DNA from: an uncultured Caryophanales bacterium
GTDB taxonomy: Bacteria; Bacillota_I; Bacilli_A; RF39; UBA660
Assembly (NCBI GenBank): GCA_905206805.1
Contig: CAJLIR010000028.1
Coordinates: 1-10,220, forward strand
Length of the DNA stretch: 10,220 nucleotides
Reading direction: 5' to 3'
Positions 1 through 6,876 of the stretch are shown piece by piece. A model generated the notes under the pieces. That model saw only the letters and a list, made by a program, of their open reading frames with translations, made no database searches and had not been told where the DNA came from. Position 1 is the stretch's first letter; the number at the start of each line of letters is the position of its first letter. The position numbers were made by a program, and so were the translations under genes.

Positions 1-1
1 A

Positions 2-370
2 AATGTTATAGTAAAAGATATTATAGTTAATGGTAACAAAAATGTAGGTGGAGTTGCCGGATTTGCATACAATGGAACTTTAAAATCAGTTGTGGAAAAT
101 GGTAGTATTAATAAAGGCGGTTGTATTTATGCAAATTGGACATATGGTATTACTGGAAAATCAGCTTGTTCAAATTCTGTTCAAATGGATGATGTTGTAG
201 ATTCAAGAGAGTATAATGGCGATAGATATGACTTAATTGAAAATGTTGATTTAAACTTTTATAAAACAAATTTTAGCACTATTTTAAATATTGGCTCTGA
301 TAATACAAATAACGGATATTATTTTGATTATGATTCTATAAAAAAAGTGATGATTATAAAAAAAGTTTAA
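2..370 (+). CDS. C-terminal end of a GLUG-repeat surface-type protein (5' partial)
   Basis: The reading frame is open from the left edge (first complete codon at base 2) to TAA at 368-370, giving 122 visible residues, so this is the tail of a larger protein. The GTG at 92 lies inside a repeat and has no convincing ribosome binding site, so it is not the start. Residues about 10-36 (NGNKNVGGVAGFAYNGTLKS and following) match the GLUG motif pattern: a short strand, GG-x-x-G-aromatic, then N/G-G-T. A second, degenerate unit follows around residues 39-55 (GGCIYANWTYGITGKSACS), with two cysteines. GLUG repeats are known from large secreted or cell-surface beta-solenoid proteins of Firmicutes, often adhesins or IgA-peptidase-like proteins. 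The last 45 residues are polar, end in a lysine-rich tail, and carry no LPXTG sorting signal or C-terminal membrane helix. Any anchoring signal must therefore lie upstream, outside the window. The specific function is unknown. Confidence 0.8.
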   Translation, partial: NVIVKDIIVNGNKNVGGVAGFAYNGTLKSVVENGSINKGGCIYANWTYGITGKSACSNSVQMDDVVDSREYNGDRYDLIENVDLNFYKTNFSTILNIGSDNTNNGYYFDYDSIKKVMIIKKV

Positions 371-398
371 AAATATGTAATAACATACATATTTTTTT
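369..398 (+). terminator. Rho-independent-type terminator of the GLUG gene
   Basis: A 10-bp perfect inverted repeat AAAAATATGT (369-378) / ACATATTTTT (387-396) with an 8-nt loop runs into seven Ts (392-398). The stem starts inside the TAA stop codon (368-370). It is AT-rich, so weak by textbook energy, but the same compact arrangement recurs elsewhere in the window. Confidence 0.65.
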
Positions 399-401
399 AT
401 T

Positions 402-429
402 TTGAATTTTCTATCTTTTGATATATAAT
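402..429 (+). promoter_or_regulatory. Promoter of dxs
   Basis: The -10 hexamer TATAAT lies at 424-429 and a -35-like TTGAAT at 402-407, with a 16-nt spacer (TTTGAA at 401-406 would give 17). A TG at 419-420 would make an extended -10 with the overlapping TATATA (422-427). Transcription would start near 436, inside the AAGAAGAGG ribosome binding site (434-442). This leaves about 16 nt of leader before the ATG at 453, with no room for a riboswitch. Confidence 0.6.
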
Positions 430-452
430 GTTAAAGAAGAGGTTGTGTTGTT

Positions 453-2300
453 ATGAATATACTTGATAAAATTATTTCACCGAATGATATAAAAAATTTA
501 TCATTAAAAGAATTAGAAGATCTATCTATAAGTTTAAGAAAATTTTTAATAGAAAATATTTCTAAAACAGGAGGACATTTATCATCAAATTTAGGAATTG
601 TTGAACTTACAATTTCTATTCTTAAAAATTTTGATTTTAGTACTGATAAAATTATTTTTGACGTAGGACATCAAAGTTATGTATATAAAATTTTAACTGG
701 TAGAAAAGAAAATTTTGATACATTAAGACAATATAATGGTATAAGTGGGTTTCCAAAAAGAGATGAAAGTTTGTATGACTTTTTTGATACTGGGCATAGT
801 AGTAATTCAATATCGGCGTGTCTTGGTATGGCACGTGCAAGAGATATAAAAGGTGAAGACTATAATGTTATTTCAGTAATAGGAGATGGCGCTTTTACAG
901 GCGGAATGGTATATGAGGCTTTGAATGATTTAGGATTTAACAAAAGTAAGATGTTAATTATTTTAAATGATAATCAAATGAGTATATCTACTAATGTAGG
1001 TGGACTTTCTAAGTGTTTAAACAAAGTTAGATTAACTCCATCTTATAATAAATTAAAAGAACACGTTCATTACAAATTAGATAAGAAAAATCGCAATAAA
1101 ATTGTTAATATTGCAAAAAAAATTAAGACAAGTGTTAAAAATTTATTTTTTAATCCAATGTTTTTTGAAAACCTAGGAGTTAGATATATTGGTCCTATTG
1201 ATGGGAATAACATTAAGGATTTAAACAAAACTTTAAAAAAAGTAAAGAACTTAAATGAACCAATTGTATTACATGTTATAACAACTAAAGGATTAGGGTA
1301 TATGCCTGCTTTAACTAATCCAGATAAATTTCACGCAGTTTCAAAATTCGATGTAAAAACGGGTAATACAATATCAAAAAGTACTAGTACTTATTCTGCT
1401 TCATTTGGAGAAAGTTTAGTTAAATTAGCCTTAAAAAATAAAAATATTGTAGCTATAACTGCCGCAATGACATCTGGAGTAGGTTTAAGTAAATTTAGCG
1501 AAATATTTCCTAATAGATTTTTTGACGTTGGAATAACAGAAGAACACGCAGTAACACTTGCGGGTGGAATGGCTGCAAATGGACTAAGACCAGTTTTTGC
1601 AGTTTACTCAACATTTTTGCAACGTTCATTTGATCAATTACTTATGGATGTATGTATGCAAAAATTACCAGTTGTACTAGCTATAGATAGAGCTGGATTA
1701 GTTGGTAATGATGGTAAAACTCATCAAGGTGTTTTTGATATTTCGTATCTTAATATGATGCCAAATATAGAAATTTTAGCTCCAAAATGTACTGAAGAAA
1801 TGGAATTATTATTGAAATATGCCTTTACTAGAAATAATCCGATTGCTATTCGTTATCCAAGAGGAAATGATATATATAACTTAAAACCTATTGAAAAAAT
1901 CGAATATGGTAAATGGGAAAAAATAACTGATGGCAAAGAATTAATTATTTTGGCAGTTGGTAAAATGGTAAGTTATGCTGTTTTAGCATGCAAAAAAATT
2001 TCTAAAAAATATAAACCAATTATTATAAATGCCTTATTTATAAAACCACTAGATAAATATATTTTAGAAGAAATTATTAAAAATAATTATAATGTTTTAA
2101 CACTTGAAGATAATAATATAATAGGTGGTTTTGGACAACAAGTTTTATATGAATTGAATAATATGGGATTTAATAAAAAAATTAAAATAATGGGTTATGA
2201 CGATAAATTTATTGATCATGGAAGTATAGATGAACTTTTGCATCAAGAAAAAATGGATACTGATAATATTGCTTTAGAAATAAAAAAATTATATAAGTAG
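453..2300 (+). CDS. dxs: 1-deoxy-D-xylulose-5-phosphate synthase
   Basis: This 615-residue thiamine-diphosphate enzyme joins pyruvate and glyceraldehyde 3-phosphate to form 1-deoxy-D-xylulose 5-phosphate. The product enters the MEP isoprenoid pathway and also feeds thiamine and pyridoxal phosphate synthesis; the enzyme is cytosolic. Length matches the family (about 620). Visible landmarks are GGHLSSNLG with His42, GHQSYVYKILTGR with His73, the ThDP/Mg motif GDGAFTGG (144-151) ending in NDN (172-174), GVRYIGPIDG, the catalytic glutamate in GITEEHAV (Glu363), YSTFLQRSFDQ, DRAGLVGNDGKTHQGVFD, and YPRGN (Arg470). The C-terminal transketolase domain is complete. One residue is unusual: Tyr78 where most Dxs proteins have His (GHQ-x-Y-x-H-K). 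The ATG start is supported by AAGAAGAGG ten bases upstream. No other MEP gene is in the window. A small gene follows after 7 nt, suggesting co-transcription. Identification is very secure. Confidence 0.97.
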   Translation: MNILDKIISPNDIKNLSLKELEDLSISLRKFLIENISKTGGHLSSNLGIVELTISILKNFDFSTDKIIFDVGHQSYVYKILTGRKENFDTLRQYNGISGFPKRDESLYDFFDTGHSSNSISACLGMARARDIKGEDYNVISVIGDGAFTGGMVYEALNDLGFNKSKMLIILNDNQMSISTNVGGLSKCLNKVRLTPSYNKLKEHVHYKLDKKNRNKIVNIAKKIKTSVKNLFFNPMFFENLGVRYIGPIDGNNIKDLNKTLKKVKNLNEPIVLHVITTKGLGYMPALTNPDKFHAVSKFDVKTGNTISKSTSTYSASFGESLVKLALKNKNIVAITAAMTSGVGLSKFSEIFPNRFFDVGITEEHAVTLAGGMAANGLRPVFAVYSTFLQRSFDQLLMDVCMQKLPVVLAIDRAGLVGNDGKTHQGVFDISYLNMMPNIEILAPKCTEEMELLLKYAFTRNNPIAIRYPRGNDIYNLKPIEKIEYGKWEKITDGKELIILAVGKMVSYAVLACKKISKKYKPIIINALFIKPLDKYILEEIIKNNYNVLTLEDNNIIGGFGQQVLYELNNMGFNKKIKIMGYDDKFIDHGSIDELLHQEKMDTDNIALEIKKLYK

Positions 2301-2307
2301 TGGTTGT

Positions 2308-2793
2308 ATGATAAAAGGATTTAAAATATTAAATGAAGATTTTACAAATAGATATGGTTTTAAATTTGAGTTAGAAAAAATTTATACAATAGAAGGAAAA
2401 GTGACTTGGGGAACAAGAGGAAATGGATTTCATTTTTGTAAAAATTTGGAAGATACCTTTAGATATTTTGACGCAATTAATTCTAAGGTTCAAATAGCAG
2501 ATGTTTCAGGTGCTGGAGATATAATTACAGTTAATGATGAGTATTACGGATATTATGATATGTATGTATGTTCAAATATAAAAATTAACAATTTTTTAAA
2601 AAGAGAAGAAATAATTAAATATTTATATAAATTATTAGAATATGACATTATAAATAGGGATAGAATAATAAGATTTTTAAGTGGTTATAAATTAAATGAT
2701 TATGAAATTAATAAAGTTTTATCATTAATAAAAATAAAAGATAAGTATAATTTTGATACATATGAAAAAATAATAAAATTTTATCAAAAATAA
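2308..2793 (+). CDS. DUF7666-like small protein of unknown function
   Basis: A 161-residue soluble protein with no signal peptide or membrane helix. The first ~90 residues follow the pattern I associate with the DUF7666 family: an opening like MIKGFKILNEDF, a 'KIYTIEGKV' strand, then GNGFHFCKNLEDTFRYFD (38-55), which is the characteristic glycine-FHFC-x-x-LED segment, followed by 'VQIADVSGAGDI'. That family is common in phages and Firmicutes and has no established biochemical role. Residues 96-160 are lysine/isoleucine-rich and probably helical. The start codon is 7 nt after the dxs stop with only a weak ribosome binding site (GTGG), so translation is probably coupled to dxs. No clear terminator follows, so transcription may continue into uvrA. 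The family assignment is from memory of the sequence pattern, not a search. A functional link with Dxs is unproven. Confidence 0.75.
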   Translation: MIKGFKILNEDFTNRYGFKFELEKIYTIEGKVTWGTRGNGFHFCKNLEDTFRYFDAINSKVQIADVSGAGDIITVNDEYYGYYDMYVCSNIKINNFLKREEIIKYLYKLLEYDIINRDRIIRFLSGYKLNDYEINKVLSLIKIKDKYNFDTYEKIIKFYQK

Positions 2794-2824
2794 AAATTAT
2801 AATTATAAAAAATTTATTTAGCGT

Positions 2825-2830
2825 TATAAT
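2825..2830 (+). promoter_or_regulatory. Candidate -10 box of uvrA
   Basis: TATAAT at 2825-2830 is preceded by CGT, one base short of an extended -10, and has no good -35. It sits 40 nt upstream of the uvrA ATG, giving a leader of about 34 nt, longer than the other leaders here. The ribosome binding site AGAGGTG is at 2859-2865. No LexA/SOS-box-like dyad (GAAC-n4-GTTC type) is visible between 2794 and 2870. Confidence 0.45.
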
Positions 2831-2870
2831 ATTATTGATTTAGAAAATTATATGTAATAGAGGTGTACAA

Positions 2871-5684
2871 ATGGATAAGATTATTGTAAAGGGAGCTAGA
2901 GAAAATAATTTAAAAAATATAGATATAGAATTACCAAAAAACAAGTTAATTGTTATGACCGGTGTATCTGGAAGTGGAAAAAGCAGTTTAGCTTTTGACA
3001 CTATTTATGCAGAAGGACAAAGACGTTATGTTGAAAGTTTAAGTGCCTATGCGAGACAATTCTTGGGTGGAACAGATAAACCAGATGTTGATTCGATTGA
3101 GGGATTAAGTCCAGCGATAAGTATTGATCAAAAAACAACAAATAAAAATCCAAGGAGTACAGTTGGGACTGTAACGGAAATTTATGACTATTTAAGACTT
3201 CTTTATGCAAGAATTGGTGTTCCATATTGTCCTAACCATCATAAACCAATTACAAGTCAAAGTATTGAGGAAATGACAATTCAAGTTATGAATCTAAGTG
3301 TTGGAACTAAAATTCGTATTTTATCACCAGTTATTCATGGAGAAAAAGGTACGTTTAAAGATTTAATTGATGGCTTTAGAAAAGATGGATATGTTCGTAT
3401 TTGTGTTGATGGTGAAGAATATGATTTATCTAGTTCTTTTGAACTTTCTAAAACAAAAAAACATAATATTGAAGTTATTATTGATAGATTAATTATAAAG
3501 CCAGAAATTAGAAGCCGTTTATATGAATCAATTGAAAATGCCAGTAAGTTATCAAATGGTAAAGTTTTAATTAATGTAATTGGTGGGGAAGATTTCTTGA
3601 TGAGTGAAAAATATGCTTGTCCAGAATGTGATTTTTCTCTTCCAGAATTAGAACCTAGAATGTTTTCATTTAATGCTCCATATGGTGCTTGTAGCGACTG
3701 TAAAGGACTCGGTATAAAATATAAAATAGATGAAGATTTAATTATTCCAAATCGTAACTTAAGTATAAATGATGGCGCAATTGTGGCAATTAATACGGAT
3801 GAGTCAAATAATATAACAAATACAGAGATAAATACTGTTGCTAAATTTTATGGTATTGACTTAAATAAGCCAGTTAAAGATTTAAAAAAAGAAGAACTTA
3901 ATATTATTTTGTATGGTTCACATGATATTTTAGAATTTAATTATTCATCAAAGGCTGGAAATAAAAGAACTAAGAAAGATTATTTTGAAGGAATTATTAC
4001 AAATTTAGAAAGACGTTATATTGAGACAAAAAGTGGTTGGATAAGAGAATGGATAGAGCAATATATGACAGAACTTGAATGTCCTACTTGTCATGGTGCT
4101 AGACTTGATTCATCAGTGTTATCCGTTTTAATAGGTAAAAAAAATATTTATGAATTAACAAAACTAAGTATTCGTGATTTATATGATTTCTTTAAAAGTT
4201 TAAAATTAAATAAGCAACAAAAAGATATTTCTGAATTAATTATTAAAGAAATTAATTCTAGACTTGAATTTTTAATTAATGTAGGAATTGAGTATTTGAC
4301 TTTAAATAGAAGTGCTGGGACTTTAAGTGGTGGAGAAGCACAAAGAATACGTTTAGCTACTCAAATCGGTTCAAGATTAACTGGCGTATTATATGTTTTA
4401 GATGAACCTAGTATTGGACTTCACCAAAGAGATAACCAGAGATTAATTAATTCGATGCTGGAAATGCGTGATTTAGGTAATACTTTAATTGTTGTTGAAC
4501 ATGATACTGATACAATGAAGGCTTGTGATTATTTAGTTGATATTGGTCCTAGAGCAGGTATCCATGGTGGTGAGGTTGTAGCTTCTGGTACACCGCAAGA
4601 GGTTATGAAAAATCCTAACAGTTTAACAGGAAAATATTTAACAGGAGAATTAAAAATAGAAGTACCTAGTAAAAGAAGAAAAGGTAATAAAAAATTTTTA
4701 GAAATTAAGGGTGCAAGCGAAAACAATTTAAAAAATATTAATGTAAAATTTCCACTAGGAACATTTATTTGTGTAACCGGTGTATCTGGAAGTGGAAAAA
4801 GTAGTTTAATAAATGAAATTTTATATAAAGCAGTTGCAAGTAATTTATATCGTACTAAATTAAAACCAGGTAAATATAAATCAATAAAAGGTTTAGAAAA
4901 TATTGATAAAGTTATAGATATTTCTCAAACTCCAATAGGAAGAACGCCAAGAAGTAATCCGGCAACTTATACGGGTGTTTTTGATGATATAAGAGATGTA
5001 TTTACAGAAACAAAAGAAGCTAAATTACGAGGTTATGATAAGAGCAGATTTTCATTTAATGTAAAGGGTGGAAGATGCGAGGCTTGTTATGGTGACGGTG
5101 TAAAAAAAATAGAAATGCATTTTCTTCCAGATGTATATGTTCCTTGTGAAGTTTGCGGTGGAACCAGATATAATAGTGAAACTTTGGAAGTTAAATATAA
5201 AGGAAAAAGTATTTATGATGTTCTAGAAATGCGTGTTGAAGAAGCACTTGATTTTTTTGAAAATATACCGAAAGTTAAAAATAAACTACAAATGCTTATG
5301 GATGTTGGATTATCTTATGTAAAATTAGGACAAAGTGCTCCTACACTTTCTGGTGGAGAAGCAGGAAGAGTAAAACTAGCAAAAGAACTTCAAAAGAAAC
5401 CAACTGGAAAAAGTTTGTTTATATTAGATGAACCAACAACTGGTCTTCATACAGATGATATAAAGAAATTATTAGTAATTTTAAATAGAATAGTTGATAA
5501 TGGTGATACCGTTATTGTTATTGAACATAATTTGGATGTTATTAAGGTATCTGATTATGTAATAGATTTAGGACCAGAAGGTGGAAATATGGGTGGAAAT
5601 ATTGTTGCAATGGGAACTCCCGAAGATATTTGTAAGGTGTCTCAAAGTTACACTGGTCAATTTTTGAAGGAATTGTTGAAGTAA
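2871..5684 (+). CDS. uvrA: Excinuclease ABC subunit A
   Basis: The 937-residue DNA damage-recognition ATPase of nucleotide excision repair. It works as a dimer with UvrB to find bulky lesions, after which UvrC incises. Both ABC modules are complete: Walker A GVSGSGKSS at residues 31-39 and 637-645, signatures LSGGEAQR (from 485) and LSGGEAGR (826-833), and Walker B LDEPSIGLHQ and LDEPTTGLHT. Zinc modules are visible at Cys250/253/274/277 and Cys736/739/759/762 (CX2CX19CX2C), plus a CPTCHGARL segment in the insertion domain. Length is typical (about 940). One oddity is Gly832, where UvrA proteins nearly always have Gln after the second LSGGEA. The ATG start has AGAGGTG five bases upstream. The gene stands alone, without the frequent upstream uvrB. 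A strong hairpin terminator begins just before its stop codon. Identification is very secure. Confidence 0.98.
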   Translation: MDKIIVKGARENNLKNIDIELPKNKLIVMTGVSGSGKSSLAFDTIYAEGQRRYVESLSAYARQFLGGTDKPDVDSIEGLSPAISIDQKTTNKNPRSTVGTVTEIYDYLRLLYARIGVPYCPNHHKPITSQSIEEMTIQVMNLSVGTKIRILSPVIHGEKGTFKDLIDGFRKDGYVRICVDGEEYDLSSSFELSKTKKHNIEVIIDRLIIKPEIRSRLYESIENASKLSNGKVLINVIGGEDFLMSEKYACPECDFSLPELEPRMFSFNAPYGACSDCKGLGIKYKIDEDLIIPNRNLSINDGAIVAINTDESNNITNTEINTVAKFYGIDLNKPVKDLKKEELNIILYGSHDILEFNYSSKAGNKRTKKDYFEGIITNLERRYIETKSGWIREWIEQYMTELECPTCHGARLDSSVLSVLIGKKNIYELTKLSIRDLYDFFKSLKLNKQQKDISELIIKEINSRLEFLINVGIEYLTLNRSAGTLSGGEAQRIRLATQIGSRLTGVLYVLDEPSIGLHQRDNQRLINSMLEMRDLGNTLIVVEHDTDTMKACDYLVDIGPRAGIHGGEVVASGTPQEVMKNPNSLTGKYLTGELKIEVPSKRRKGNKKFLEIKGASENNLKNINVKFPLGTFICVTGVSGSGKSSLINEILYKAVASNLYRTKLKPGKYKSIKGLENIDKVIDISQTPIGRTPRSNPATYTGVFDDIRDVFTETKEAKLRGYDKSRFSFNVKGGRCEACYGDGVKKIEMHFLPDVYVPCEVCGGTRYNSETLEVKYKGKSIYDVLEMRVEEALDFFENIPKVKNKLQMLMDVGLSYVKLGQSAPTLSGGEAGRVKLAKELQKKPTGKSLFILDEPTTGLHTDDIKKLLVILNRIVDNGDTVIVIEHNLDVIKVSDYVIDLGPEGGNMGGNIVAMGTPEDICKVSQSYTGQFLKELLK
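2958..2983 (+). repeat. 26-bp direct repeat, copy 1 (Walker A codons, uvrA ABC-I)
   Basis: These 26 bases, covering the codons for T-GVSGSGK and the start of the next codon, recur without a mismatch at 4776-4801. The copies are in frame and 1818 bp (606 codons) apart. They reflect the internal duplication of UvrA, but with identical codon choice throughout. Confidence 0.8.
4776..4801 (+). repeat. 26-bp direct repeat, copy 2 (Walker A codons, uvrA ABC-II)
   Basis: Perfect match to 2958-2983. After one mismatch the next six bases also agree, and flanking codons for ENNLKNI upstream are near-identical in both halves. Confidence 0.8.
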
Positions 5685-5714
5685 AAATTAATATTGTATT
5701 ATTTTTACTTTTTT
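5679..5714 (+). terminator. Terminator of uvrA, fused to the next promoter
   Basis: AAGTAAAAAT (5679-5688) pairs with ATTTTTACTT (5701-5710). The stem can extend inward, as TAATA (5689-5693) pairs with TATTA (5697-5701) with a one-base bulge, leaving a 3-nt loop. Ts continue to 5714. The uvrA stop codon (5682-5684) is in the 5' arm. The loop region contains the -35 box of the downstream gene. Confidence 0.75.
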
Positions 5715-5722
5715 GTTATAAT
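5694..5722 (+). promoter_or_regulatory. Extended -10 promoter of the 364-residue membrane protein gene
   Basis: The -35 TTGTAT (5694-5699), an exact 17-nt spacer, and the extended -10 TGTTATAAT (5714-5722). Predicted transcription start is near 5729, two bases before the TAGGAG ribosome binding site (5731-5736), with ATG at 5745. The -35 TTG is also an in-frame TTG codon that a gene finder could call as a start. Its position in the promoter argues against that. Confidence 0.75.
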
Positions 5723-5744
5723 TAACGTGTTAGGAGTTGAAAGT

Positions 5745-6839
5745 ATGGATTTATCAAACATAAATAAAAAAATGTTTAAGTATGTAATTATAATTATTAT
5801 TGCTTTTGTTGCTTTTTTTCTAATTCTTGGAATTATAAAATTAATTGGTGGTAATAAACTTAGTTATCAAAAAATTGAAGACAAAATGAAAAGCGCTGCT
5901 ATTTCTTATGTGAATGATGAAAAAACAAATTTTTCATTACCAGAAGAAGGTGAAATTGCAAAAATAGATGTTGAAGATTTGGTTGCTAACAAAAACATGA
6001 AAGAATTAAATAAATATTTAAAAAAATCTTCTGTTTCTTGTACTGGTTATGTAACTATAAAAAAACATGATAATGATTATTTATATACACCAGTTTTGGA
6101 TTGTGGTGATGATTATAAAACTTTGTTTTTAAATCAGTATGTTATTAATAATGAACTAACTGAATCTGGCGATGGATTATATCGTGTAAATAATGAATAT
6201 ATTTTTAGAGGAGAATATGTAAATAATTATGTTAAGTTTGCTAATCAAAATTGGCGTATTATTAAAATAGATTCCGATGGAAATATAAAATTATTACAAG
6301 AAAGTACTAAAGAAAAAAATAATTGGGATAATAGATACAATATAGATTTTAGATCAACTGTTGGTATTAATAATTATGATTTAAGTCGCATAAGTCAAAA
6401 GATCGATGAACTATATAATAGTTTGTTTAGTGATAAAGAAAAATTATATATTGCAACAAAGAATTTGTGCGTTGGTAAAAGATATATTGATGATACTACA
6501 AAAGATGGTACCACTGAATGTTCTGAATTATCTAAAGATAGAAAAGCAGGCTTAATTCAAATAAATGAATTTTTAATGGCTAGTTTAGATATTAATTGTA
6601 CAAAAATAATGGATGGTGCCTGTCAAAATTATAATTATTTAGCTAAGTATGATGATAGTTGGTGGAGTATTACACCTAATGCCGCAAAATCATCAAATGT
6701 TTATGAAATAGATGGTGGAAGTACAGATACAACAAATGCTAGTAATTATAAGGTTGTAAGATTAAGTATATATTTAGATGATACTGTTATTTATAAATCT
6801 GGTGATGGAACAATTGAAAATCCATATATGTTTAAATAA
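5745..6839 (+). CDS. Single-pass membrane-anchored, six-cysteine extracytoplasmic protein
   Basis: A 364-residue protein. Lysines at 8-12 precede a hydrophobic helix (about 13-35), so the remaining ~330 residues should face outside. Residues 36-126 resemble the periplasmic part of pilin-like proteins of gut Firmicutes: an amphipathic helix with AAISYV, then CTGYVTIKK and LDCGDDYKT, with Cys99 and Cys120 likely paired. Residues 150-364 look like a DUF6273-like sensor or lectin-type domain: NYVKFANQNWRIIKIDSDGN, LIQINEFLMASLD, DDSWWSITP, KVVRLSIYLDD and the ending GDGTIENPYMFK. All six cysteines (99, 120, 242, 259, 285, 293) are outside the membrane and fall into three close pairs. There is no prepilin peptidase site or LPXTG. 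The start at ATG 5745 is chosen because TAGGAG lies 8 nt upstream and the longer in-frame TTG (5694) is the promoter -35. The family names are my pattern reading; the function is unknown, possibly envelope or adhesion-related. Confidence 0.8.
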   Translation: MDLSNINKKMFKYVIIIIIAFVAFFLILGIIKLIGGNKLSYQKIEDKMKSAAISYVNDEKTNFSLPEEGEIAKIDVEDLVANKNMKELNKYLKKSSVSCTGYVTIKKHDNDYLYTPVLDCGDDYKTLFLNQYVINNELTESGDGLYRVNNEYIFRGEYVNNYVKFANQNWRIIKIDSDGNIKLLQESTKEKNNWDNRYNIDFRSTVGINNYDLSRISQKIDELYNSLFSDKEKLYIATKNLCVGKRYIDDTTKDGTTECSELSKDRKAGLIQINEFLMASLDINCTKIMDGACQNYNYLAKYDDSWWSITPNAAKSSNVYEIDGGSTDTTNASNYKVVRLSIYLDDTVIYKSGDGTIENPYMFK

Positions 6840-6847
6840 TTATATTA

Positions 6848-6876
6848 AAAAAGTAAGGCGTAAGTCCTTACTTTTT
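6848..6876. terminator. Bidirectional terminator between convergent genes
   Basis: An 11-bp perfect stem AAAAAGTAAGG (6848-6858) / CCTTACTTTTT (6866-6876) with a 7-nt loop. On the plus strand it ends in a T-rich tract for the membrane protein gene. On the minus strand the A-run at 6847-6852 becomes the U tract for the radical SAM gene, whose TAA stop (6868-6870) is inside the stem. Confidence 0.85.

Noticed and set aside
92..370. A free-standing 92-residue gene starting at GTG 92
   Set aside because: The frame is open to the left edge and GTG 92 falls within a GLUG repeat unit; there is no ribosome binding site. It is the end of a longer gene.
652..840. Minus-strand open frame inside dxs, and similar ones inside uvrA (3001-3225, 4529-4726), the permease (9208-9456) and antisense to ytqA (7547-7750)
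   Set aside because: All lie opposite strongly conserved coding sequence, have no own ribosome binding site or promoter, and translate to low-complexity or mirror-image compositions.
2776..2822. Terminator after the DUF7666-like gene
   Set aside because: Only short A/T stems without a following T tract; not distinguishable from background composition.
2794..2870. LexA/SOS operator upstream of uvrA
   Set aside because: No GAAC-n4-GTTC-like dyad is present in this interval. The AT-rich dyads here (AATTATAATT) are low-complexity.
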